In this document: positions 1-5,137 of the stretch, piece after piece
Numbering within the stretch: the first letter of the stretch is position 1
Layout of the letters: each line of letters starts with the position of its first letter
Source: Deltaproteobacteria bacterium
GTDB taxonomy: Bacteria > Desulfobacterota_C > Deferrisomatia > Deferrisomatales > JACRMM01
Direction: 5' to 3'
Assembly (NCBI GenBank): GCA_016218905.1
Contig: JACRCS010000696.1
Coordinates: 1 to 8,675 of the forward strand
DNA: 8,675 nucleotides
Program-made: the position numbers and the translations under genes
Notes under the pieces: generated by a model
Told to the model about the DNA's origin: nothing
Seen by the model: the letters and a program-made list of their open reading frames with translations, nothing else
Databases searched by the model: none

Positions 1-803
1 ACCACGTCGGTGGTGGCGGCGAGCTTGTTCGCGATCCTCACGTCGCCGGTTCCGCCGCCCTGGGGCCCATTCCGGAGCAGAATCCGCGTGGCGTCCATGA
101 CGACCAGGCGGGACTTCACGGCGAGATTGAGGTCGGCGAGGTTGTCCTCGATGCCCTGGTGGATCCGCCCCCGGTTCCCTCCCGCGATGCCCATCAGGTT
201 CTTCAAGGCACCCGTGTATGCGGCCAGGCCGTGGTGCTTCACGATCGGTACGTTGATGAAGACGTCGGCCTCGAGCGCCGGCCGATAGAGGGGCCACCTG
301 GTGAGCCGCGCGGCGTTCTGGATGGCGACGACCTCGAAACGCTCGTCGTCGACGAACTCGATCGAGGCCCGGTCGTCCCGGAGTCCCGCCACCGCCGCCC
401 GGATCCCGCTCCGCTCGTAGCAGCGCCGGTCGTCGTTGCACGACCGGTCGAAGACCCGCACCCGCTTCGCTCCAGCCTGGAGCGCCAGCCGGCAGAGCTC
501 GGCCACCACCGCCGGATGCGTGTTCGCCCCCTCCTCCGGGGTCCGGTCCCACCCGATGTTCGGCTTCACCACGACGACCTGTCCCGCCTTCACGAACCGC
601 CCCATCCCCCCGAGCTTCCCCACAACCTCCCGCACGAGCGCCGCCGGATCGGTCCCGTGCGCGTGGGCCAGGGGCCGCGGCTCAGGGGCTGCGAGAGCCT
701 CTGGAACACGGAAGAGCGGCAGAGCGCCGGGCGCAAGGGAGACGAAGCCGAGTTGGGCGAGTCTTCGGAGGAACTCACGGCGATCGGGAGGAGCGGGGCT
801 CAT
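1..803 (-). CDS. DUF362 domain protein, Tat-exported (3' end beyond window)
   Basis: Read on the minus strand from ATG at 803, this frame stays open to base 1, giving 267 codons with the C-terminus missing. Residues 7-13 (DRREFLR) followed by a weakly hydrophobic stretch and an Ala-rich end near residue 39 form a twin-arginine signal, so the protein is probably exported folded. The body matches the DUF362 family by recognisable blocks: VVVKPNIGWD near 77-86, VFDRSCND near 117-124, VPIVKHHGL near 185-193, and KNLMGIAGGNRGRIHQ near 201-216. DUF362 proteins often carry or accompany iron-sulfur domains, but their reaction is poorly known. Cys104, Cys122 and Cys128 are visible, yet no ferredoxin motif appears in the part present. 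The gene stands alone, with 260 bases separating it from the MCP fragment upstream. The family call is firm; no specific function can be assigned. Confidence 0.88.
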   Translation of the reverse strand, partial: MSPAPPDRREFLRRLAQLGFVSLAPGALPLFRVPEALAAPEPRPLAHAHGTDPAALVREVVGKLGGMGRFVKAGQVVVVKPNIGWDRTPEEGANTHPAVVAELCRLALQAGAKRVRVFDRSCNDDRRCYERSGIRAAVAGLRDDRASIEFVDDERFEVVAIQNAARLTRWPLYRPALEADVFINVPIVKHHGLAAYTGALKNLMGIAGGNRGRIHQGIEDNLADLNLAVKSRLVVMDATRILLRNGPQGGGTGDVRIANKLAATTDV

Positions 804-811
804 GGGGGGGA

Positions 812-816
812 CCTCC
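812..816 (-). promoter_or_regulatory. Ribosome binding site of the DUF362 gene
   Basis: A GGAGG core lies 8 bases before the ATG at 803. It supports that start, which is also the one that places the twin-arginine motif at the very N-terminus. Confidence 0.7.
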
Positions 817-840
817 GGGAGAGGGCGACGAGGTCCGACG

Positions 841-869
841 AGTGTACCTCTCGAGGGAAATGGGAAGAA
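841..869 (-). promoter_or_regulatory. Possible promoter of the DUF362 gene
   Basis: On the minus strand, TTCTTC (864-869) and TACACT (841-846) are separated by 17 bases. The -10 box matches the sigma-70 consensus at 4 of 6 positions, but the -35 box is poor. Its placement some 38 bases before the start codon is reasonable. The rest of the 804-1063 gap shows no convincing gene or terminator. Confidence 0.28.
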
Positions 870-1063
870 GGGCGCGTTCTTCGCACGGGCGAGCGCCCCC
901 GGGGGTGGATCATGCGGCGATTGATGACGGGGCGTGCGGTTCGGTTTGCTCTGTCCTTCGACGGGCATACTCCGCAGGGCACGGTAGCTTTCCACGAAGC
1001 ATTCAGAGCGGACGGCCACCACGAGGGCGCAGGCGACGCTCTACAGCGCCCCTGACCCTCGGC

Positions 1064-1849
1064 TCACCCGTCCAGCAGAGCGCCGACCTCCAGGCCGACC
1101 CGCAGGGCGCCCCAGTGCCTCTCCCCTATCCGAAGGGGCATGGAGAGGTCGTTCATGATCTCGCCCGTGTCCCGCATGTAGGTCTGCAACATCATGGGGG
1201 CTCGGTTTTGCGCCGCCTTGAGGCCGGTCTTGTCCTCGAACTTCCTGCGGTCGCGGCTGTTCACGAGATCGGCCGCGTGGTCCCCGGTGAGCGGCCTGGA
1301 ATACTTGCTGTTGTGGGCGGCCGCGTACCCGTTCCGGTCGACGCACAGCGCGAAGACCGCGCCGAGCTCCGAGAGCGCCTCGTCGTACAGCGGCCGCAGC
1401 TCGCGCTGGAACTCCGCCGTGTAGGCGGTCGTGAACTTCGGCGGATCGGAACCTGGGACCGGCTGGTACCGCTCGTCGAAGACGTCGATGCCGCGGGCCT
1501 GCAGCTCGGCTATCTTGCCCTCCAGTACGTCGCGATAACTCCAAACCTTGCGGACGACCGCCTCGAACTTTCCCTGACCGGTTCGGAACTGGGAGACGAG
1601 GCCCTGCAGTCCCTCCGTGATCCGGCTCAGCTCTGCGGACGAGTCGCCGCACTGGGCCATCCGGTCCGAGACCTCGCGACTGAGGCCGTCGATCTGGCCG
1701 ACCGTCGCGTGCACCTGAGAGTTGGTCACGGAAAGCTCCTCGGTAGCCGACGCGATCCTCCGCAGCTGCTCGTTCGCCTGCTCGGAGTCTTCGATCCCTA
1801 CTCCTTCCGGACGGTCTCCGTCGCGTCGACCGTGTGGCCGCCGGTCCAC
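1064..1849 (-). CDS. Methyl-accepting chemotaxis protein, C-terminal part only (5'-truncated)
   Basis: The frame reads 261 residues from a GTG at 1849, ending in TGA at 1064-1066. From about residue 22 it matches the end of an MCP signalling coiled coil (ANEQLRRIASATEELSVTN at about 25-43, LQGLVSQFR at 81-89). A C-terminal sensor-like domain follows, with blocks such as GYAAAHNSKYS (174-184), NSRDRRKFEDKTGL (197-210), LQTYMRD (221-227) and RHWGALRVG (244-252), known at the C-terminus of one MCP family. Missing are the N-terminal sensor, membrane segments, HAMP domain, most of the methylation helices and the hairpin tip that contacts CheA/CheW, so it cannot signal as a normal receptor. The first 20 or so residues are just the prepilin 3' end read in another frame, and no good ribosome site precedes the GTG, so the start is arbitrary. 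It is probably a decayed remnant; less likely a short soluble sensor. Confidence 0.72.
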   Translation of the reverse strand: MDRRPHGRRDGDRPEGVGIEDSEQANEQLRRIASATEELSVTNSQVHATVGQIDGLSREVSDRMAQCGDSSAELSRITEGLQGLVSQFRTGQGKFEAVVRKVWSYRDVLEGKIAELQARGIDVFDERYQPVPGSDPPKFTTAYTAEFQRELRPLYDEALSELGAVFALCVDRNGYAAAHNSKYSRPLTGDHAADLVNSRDRRKFEDKTGLKAAQNRAPMMLQTYMRDTGEIMNDLSMPLRIGERHWGALRVGLEVGALLDG

Positions 1850-2214
1850 TCGCCCCGGATGGTCACGGTTGCTCCGAGCGCGAGCCCGTGAAGGTCGGAC
1901 GTGGAGATGCCGACCTGTCCGGTCACCGGGGCGGTAGCGTTCACGAAGGCCGGGAGCGCGGCGTTGAAGGGGCTCGTCTTCCCGCCGCGGTTGAGGTCCG
2001 CGACTACGTCGCTCGTCGCCAGGCTGCCGGAGACTTCCTTGGCCAACTCGTTCTCGACCAGCGACACCGCCAGATCGAAGTTTCTCCGCGCTGCGTTCAT
2101 CCGGCTAATGCTCAGGTAGCCCAAGTACTGAGGGATGGCGACGGCCGCGAGCAAGCCGAGAATCCCGACGACGATCATGAGCTCGACCAGCGTGAAGCCT
2201 CTGCTGCCCTTCAT
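1798..2214 (-). CDS. Type IV prepilin (N-terminal cleavage/methylation domain protein)
   Basis: This 138-residue protein has a short basic leader MKGSRG followed by FTLVELMIVVGILGLLAAVA, the hallmark of type IV prepilins. Prepilin peptidase would cut after Gly6, giving a 132-residue mature subunit with N-methylated Phe1 and the conserved Glu5 used in fibre assembly. Tyr24 and Tyr27 of the mature form follow the usual IPQY block. The rest is an ordinary small pilin head. There is no cysteine anywhere, so the C-terminal disulfide loop typical of many type IVa pilins is absent. ATG at 2214 has a GGAGG site 4 bases upstream. A -24/-12 promoter lies at 2265-2280, as for many major pilin genes. Its 3' end overlaps the MCP fragment by 52 bases in another frame. 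No pilus assembly genes are in view. It could be a major pilin or a type II secretion pseudopilin; its promoter favours a pilin. Confidence 0.9.
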   Translation of the reverse strand: MKGSRGFTLVELMIVVGILGLLAAVAIPQYLGYLSISRMNAARRNFDLAVSLVENELAKEVSGSLATSDVVADLNRGGKTSPFNAALPAFVNATAPVTGQVGISTSDLHGLALGATVTIRGEWTGGHTVDATETVRKE

Positions 2215-2218
2215 TGCT

Positions 2219-2223
2219 CCTCC
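2219..2223 (-). promoter_or_regulatory. Ribosome binding site of the prepilin gene
   Basis: GGAGG lies 4 bases before the prepilin ATG; the extended purine run GGAGGAG makes the spacing slightly short but usable. It fixes the start that places the leader cleavage site at Gly6. Confidence 0.65.
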
Positions 2224-2264
2224 GCGCGAGAGAGGGACGATCCCGATGCGTCGGCTGAGGTGAA

Positions 2265-2280
2265 AGCATCATCCGTGCCG
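2265..2280 (-). promoter_or_regulatory. Sigma-54 (RpoN) -24/-12 promoter of the prepilin gene
   Basis: The minus strand reads CGGCACGGATGATGCT. Aligned to the consensus TGGCACG-N4-TTGCW it has the invariant GG (2279-2278) and GC (2267-2266) at exactly the right distance, and matches at all but two of the specified positions. Transcription would start near 2254, leaving a 5' leader of about 40 bases. Sigma-54 control of pilin genes, usually through PilR, is established in several Gram-negative bacteria. No activator gene is in the window. Confidence 0.62.
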
Positions 2281-2330
2281 GGACCTGCGGAGGTGCGGCG
2301 GTTGTTGTGGCTCCGCCGGGGCCGCGTCGA

Positions 2331-2347
2331 GAGGGCACAGGGCCCTC
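2331..2347. repeat. Inverted repeat GAGGGC-N5-GCCCTC
   Basis: A perfect 6-bp dyad with a 5-base centre lies about 77-93 bases upstream of the predicted sigma-54 transcription start. That is the distance range used by sigma-54 enhancer-binding proteins, so it is a candidate activator site. This reading is inference only. Confidence 0.3.
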
Positions 2348-2442
2348 GCGGGTTCCCTTCCAGCGGCCCCGCAAGCGCCCCGTGATGGCCGTTTCTCGTC
2401 ACCCGACCGACAGAACTCGGCAGTTCCCCACGTGGCTCGGGT

Positions 2443-2474
2443 CGGCTCCACGAGCGCTCTCGTTCTTCGAGCCG
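2443..2474. repeat. Nested dyad symmetry in the divergent region
   Basis: Outer arms CGGCTC (2443-2448) and GAGCCG (2469-2474) enclose inner arms ACGAG (2450-2454) and CTCGT (2459-2463), with the 8-bp palindrome GAGCGCTC at 2452-2459 at the centre. It sits about 30 bases upstream of the possible -35 box of the right-hand gene, so it could be an operator. Short dyads are common in G+C-rich DNA. Confidence 0.25.
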
Positions 2475-2505
2475 GGGCTGGCTCGCGCATTCGCCCCGCC
2501 GCTGA

Positions 2506-2534
2506 TTGACTGCCTCTTTGCCGGTCACTACGGT
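2506..2534 (+). promoter_or_regulatory. Possible sigma-70-type promoter of the cupredoxin-like gene
   Basis: TTGACT (2506-2511) and TACGGT (2529-2534) are 17 bases apart. The -35 box matches at 5 of 6 positions and the -10 box at 3 of 6. It would give a short leader that includes the AGGAG ribosome site at 2555-2559. Confidence 0.4.
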
Positions 2535-2565
2535 TTTGGAAGACAAACGGCCATAGGAGAAAAGG

Positions 2566-3015
2566 ATGAAACTGGGCTGGAAACTGATCGCGCTCTTGTC
2601 GCTGGTTCTGTCGGTGATGCTCTCTCTTGCGTATGCCCGAGCGCCGATGGCCTTTCGGACCGACACGCTCCTGCCGCCCCGGCCCGTCCAGTTCGTGAAC
2701 ATCGTGGGTCCTGCCGGGCTGGAGCCCTTTAGCGAGCTTCGCCTGGGGCGCTTTACTCGGGTGCTGTGGACGAATCAGGCTGGAGTGCCGGTGAGGATCC
2801 GATTGGGCAGCGGACAGGACTGCACCGAGGCTTCGGCGACAGTGATGAGGGTCCTGGACTCGCAGTTCCTCATGAGGGGCTGTTACGTGACCGAGAAGGC
2901 CCTGGCCGCCGGCGGCGTGTTGGAGACGGCTTTCCATGAGGCAGGCCGGTTCGCCTACGAAGTCGAATACGTCGGCGGGAACGCCCGGCAGGCCGGCAAG
3001 ATCGTCGTCTACTGA
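2566..3015 (+). CDS. Exported cupredoxin-like protein lacking copper ligands
   Basis: This 149-residue protein starts at ATG 2566, with AGGAG 6 bases upstream. Residues 1-24 form a Sec signal peptide (MKLGWK, a hydrophobic core, then LAYA before Arg25), so the mature protein is about 125 residues and periplasmic or outside the cell. The mature part reads like a small beta-sandwich: TRVLWTNQAGVPVRIRL (64-80) resembles the cupredoxin strand with W/F-x-N, and FHEAGRFAYEVEY (123-135) followed by AGKIVVY (143-149) resembles the end of plastocyanin-type domains. The expected copper ligands are missing: Glu133 takes the place of the Cys, the only His in the mature domain is His124, and no Met lies in the last loop. 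Cys86 and Cys106 could form a disulfide. It is divergent from the prepilin and convergent with the phosphoesterase. The fold is inferred from pattern alone; its role is unknown. Confidence 0.72.
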   Translation: MKLGWKLIALLSLVLSVMLSLAYARAPMAFRTDTLLPPRPVQFVNIVGPAGLEPFSELRLGRFTRVLWTNQAGVPVRIRLGSGQDCTEASATVMRVLDSQFLMRGCYVTEKALAAGGVLETAFHEAGRFAYEVEYVGGNARQAGKIVVY

Positions 3016-3060
3016 ACCACTCGCGACGCCGTCCACCGGCGGCGTGCCCGAACCCTGTGG

Positions 3061-3081
3061 CGTTTGCGCGGAGCGCAGGCG
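3061..3081. terminator. Hairpin between convergent genes, weak terminator candidate
   Basis: CGTTTGCGC (3061-3069) pairs with GCGCAGGCG (3073-3081) across a 3-base loop, with two G-T pairs in the stem. It lies in the 105-base gap between two convergent genes, where a bidirectional terminator is expected. No T-run follows on either strand. A second 6-bp hairpin (ACGCCG with CGGCGT) lies nearby at about 3026-3045. Confidence 0.25.
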
Positions 3082-3120
3082 ATGAGTTGCCGGTCACCGT
3101 CGCGCCGCTCCGGGGACTCG

Positions 3121-4434
3121 CTACTGTCCGACCGCGGCTCCGCGGTGCCTGAGCGTAACGGTATCGATCAGCACGCTCTTCGTGCCCACGTTCCGGACGC
3201 TGCCGCTCAGCCTCACTCTGGAGGCCGGGTCGCCGTCGTCCTGGTACACCGCGTAGGCTTTCAGGACGAGCGAGCGGTCATCGACCTCAAAGGTCATGTA
3301 GCCGTGCTCGCTCAGACCCGTCCGGACGTGGCGATACCGGCCCTCGTTGCTGAGGTCCACCTCGGACGGGGGAGCGCCGCCGCCGCCGTTGGTTAGGTAG
3401 ACGACACCCGGGACGATGCTGTCGGGCCGACCGGGCACGGAGGTCCTGTCTCCCTCCACGAACTGGGCCCGGGCGTAGTAGTGGTTGTGCCCGGAGTAGA
3501 CCACGTCCACCCCGTACTTGCGGATCAGAGGATCGAAGACCTCCTGGGTCTCGACATTGTTGGGGTGTGTACCGGCGCTCCACGGCGGCTCGTGGAAGAT
3601 CAGGATCTTCCACGGCTTCGAAGTCGTGGCGAGGTCCTTGACGACCCACTCGTACTGCGCGGAGCCGGGCGCGTAAGGAGAGTACTGGTCGACCACGGTA
3701 AAGTGGACCGGGCCGTAGTCGAAAGACCAGTACAGGTTGTTTAGAGCCTGCGGATCGCGCGGATTTCGCCCCGGCCGGGCGTAAGGAAAGGGATAGTACT
3801 TCGGGAAGTACTTGCTGAACCCCGAAACGTTCTCGTGATTGCCCTTGACGCCGCTGACGGGCTGCTCGGCGAGAAAGCGGACCGTCTCCGGGTTGCGGTT
3901 GAACCACTGCGACGTCCAGGCCGACTCGGCGTCGCTGGACACCCAGTCCCCGGAGTGGATGCTGAGGCCCTGGAAGGCGGGGTCGGCGGCGTACACCTTC
4001 CGCATCTCCCGGACGACCGCCTCCAGGACCAGGGGAGTCGAGCGGGTGTCGCCGAAAGCCAGGAACTTCGCCGACCTGGCGTTCTCGTCCGGAGCCGTGA
4101 GGAAGGAGCCCATGCCGTAGACGGTCGCCCCGTCGGCGACCCGGTAGTAATACCGCGTGCCCGGCCGGAGACCGCTGATCTGGTATCTGTGCTGGTGGTC
4201 GGGTCCGGACTCGGGCACCGTCGCGCTCCCCGCGCCGTACCCCGTGTCCGTTCCCCAACTGAGGGTGTTCGTGGTCTCGACCGCGTCGTCCTGCCAGAGC
4301 ACGGTCATCGTCGTGTTCTGCCCCTCGTAGAGGAGGTACGGCTTCTTCAGCACACCGGCGAAGCTTCCGGTGGAGAGGCCGCAGAGGAGCAGAGCTCCGA
4401 GTAAGCGCGCGAACGGTTTCCGGATTCGTTTCAT
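3121..4434 (-). CDS. Exported purple-acid-phosphatase-like metallophosphoesterase
   Basis: This 437-residue protein probably hydrolyses phosphate esters outside the cytoplasm with a two-metal centre. Residues 1-26 are a Sec signal peptide ending SFA before Gly27. Residues 29-113 resemble the fibronectin-III-like N-terminal domain of purple acid phosphatases (KPYLLYEGQN, then the GLRPGTRYYYRV block at 88-99). The catalytic domain carries the metal motifs in order: GDTR 128-131, GDW 162-164, GNHE 198-201, His281 in IFHEPPW, and GHNHYYAR 315-322. The Tyr of the usual GDxxY motif, which gives plant and animal enzymes their colour, is Ser166 here, and GDxG reads GDTR. The frame is open further upstream, but that extension overlaps the transglycosylase gene and would bury the signal peptide. 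ATG at 4434 has GGGGA 6 bases before it. It lies 55 bases after the transglycosylase and may share its transcript. The substrate is unknown. Confidence 0.88.
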   Translation of the reverse strand: MKRIRKPFARLLGALLLCGLSTGSFAGVLKKPYLLYEGQNTTMTVLWQDDAVETTNTLSWGTDTGYGAGSATVPESGPDHQHRYQISGLRPGTRYYYRVADGATVYGMGSFLTAPDENARSAKFLAFGDTRSTPLVLEAVVREMRKVYAADPAFQGLSIHSGDWVSSDAESAWTSQWFNRNPETVRFLAEQPVSGVKGNHENVSGFSKYFPKYYPFPYARPGRNPRDPQALNNLYWSFDYGPVHFTVVDQYSPYAPGSAQYEWVVKDLATTSKPWKILIFHEPPWSAGTHPNNVETQEVFDPLIRKYGVDVVYSGHNHYYARAQFVEGDRTSVPGRPDSIVPGVVYLTNGGGGAPPSEVDLSNEGRYRHVRTGLSEHGYMTFEVDDRSLVLKAYAVYQDDGDPASRVRLSGSVRNVGTKSVLIDTVTLRHRGAAVGQ

Positions 4435-4489
4435 CAGACGTCCCCAAGGAAGAGCCAGGGACGCGCGTGTCGTTCCCAGTCTCTGGTCC

Positions 4490-5077
4490 CTAGCTGTCGG
4501 TTTCCCCTTCGGGCTCGGCCGGCTGGCCTTCCACCGCGGGCGAGTCTTCCTGCGGCGACGGAGTCGGCACGGGGCGGCTGCGGGCCTCCTCTGCCCTAGC
4601 CTTGGCCCGGAGCTCCTCGTTGAGCTTGAGGGCCCGCCGGTACTCCGCCCACCGCTCCTTCTCGAGGGCATTGATCAGGGGAACCACCTTGGAGGAGTAG
4701 CGGAGCTGGTGTTCCGCGGTCGGGGAGTTGTAGCAGCCGATGGCCTTCCACGTAAGGCCGTGGCGCTCGACGCACTGGTTGAGGACCCACGCGCCGACGA
4801 TCACGTTATAGCAGGCGTCCTCGTTTACGAACCGCCACCGCTCCTCGCCGAGGATCGGCCGCCAGAAGCTGTTGATCTGCATGACGCCGACGTCGTAGGA
4901 GCCGTTCTTGTTCTTGTTGACGGCCGACTGGTTGAAGCCGGACTCCTGGCGGGCGATGCTCCGGAGCCACGTGACCGGAACGCTCGGGTAGAGCTGCGCC
5001 GCCTCGTCGAAGCACATGCCGAAGGCGGCGCACGGTGCGAGGAGGAGGGGCAGCAGGAAGAGGGCGGCTGGTCGCAT
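4490..5077 (-). CDS. Exported SLT-type lytic transglycosylase
   Basis: This protein of 195 residues should cleave peptidoglycan glycan strands non-hydrolytically in the periplasm. A signal peptide (MRPAALFLLPLLLAPCAAFG) is followed by an SLT domain starting CFDEAAQLY. Catalytic Glu45 lies in SIARQESGFN, with VGVMQINSFW at about 63-72 and the ACYNVIVGAW and AIGCYNSPT blocks near 88-97 and 112-120. Four cysteines in the mature domain (Cys22, 89, 102, 115) suggest two disulfides. This domain type is typical of transglycosylases of secretion, conjugation and pilus systems (IpgF/VirB1-like). The last 35 or so residues form a Pro/Glu-rich acidic tail that is probably disordered. I chose ATG at 5077; an in-frame GTG at 5086 adds three residues but has no usable ribosome site. 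It sits between the methyltransferase and phosphoesterase on one strand. The pilus link is suggestive only: the prepilin is 2.3 kb away. Confidence 0.86.
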   Translation of the reverse strand: MRPAALFLLPLLLAPCAAFGMCFDEAAQLYPSVPVTWLRSIARQESGFNQSAVNKNKNGSYDVGVMQINSFWRPILGEERWRFVNEDACYNVIVGAWVLNQCVERHGLTWKAIGCYNSPTAEHQLRYSSKVVPLINALEKERWAEYRRALKLNEELRAKARAEEARSRPVPTPSPQEDSPAVEGQPAEPEGETDS

Positions 5078-5137
5078 GGCGGTCACTCTACCAGCTCGGC
5101 GAAACCCCTGCCTAGGCCAAATTGGAATGGACTAAAG

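Larger units (their letters stand above)
2215..2565. other. Divergent intergenic control region (351 bases, no gene)
   Basis: This space separates the minus-strand prepilin from the plus-strand cupredoxin-like gene. No frame in it has protein-like composition; the open frames crossing it are low-complexity Arg/Pro/Gly-rich readings. From left to right it holds the prepilin ribosome site, a sigma-54-type promoter facing left, a 6-bp inverted repeat at 2331-2347, a nested dyad at 2443-2474, a possible sigma-70-type promoter facing right at 2506-2534, and the ribosome site AGGAG at 2555-2559 of the right-hand gene. Confidence 0.7.

Noticed and set aside
159..1055. Long plus-strand open frame of 298 codons
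   Set aside because: It is antisense to the DUF362 gene; its translation is Arg/Pro/Gly/His-rich without recognisable motifs, while the opposite strand encodes clear DUF362 blocks with a Tat signal and a ribosome site.
1798..1849. Programmed frameshift joining prepilin and MCP fragment
   Set aside because: The frames are offset so that a -1 shift would join them, but I see no slippery heptamer or following hairpin near the pilin stop.
842..1891. Plus-strand open frame of 349 codons
   Set aside because: It lies opposite the MCP fragment, which has clear family blocks. The long opposite frame is an effect of high G+C content.
3287..4447. Minus-strand open frame of 386 codons in a second frame of the phosphoesterase
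   Set aside because: Its translation is an Arg/Pro/Gly-rich out-of-frame reading; all metal motifs and the signal peptide lie in the other frame.
4435..4671. Upstream extension of the phosphoesterase to 4671
   Set aside because: It would overlap the transglycosylase C-terminus and place an internal signal peptide after 79 Arg/Pro-rich residues; ATG 4434 gives a normal exported protein.
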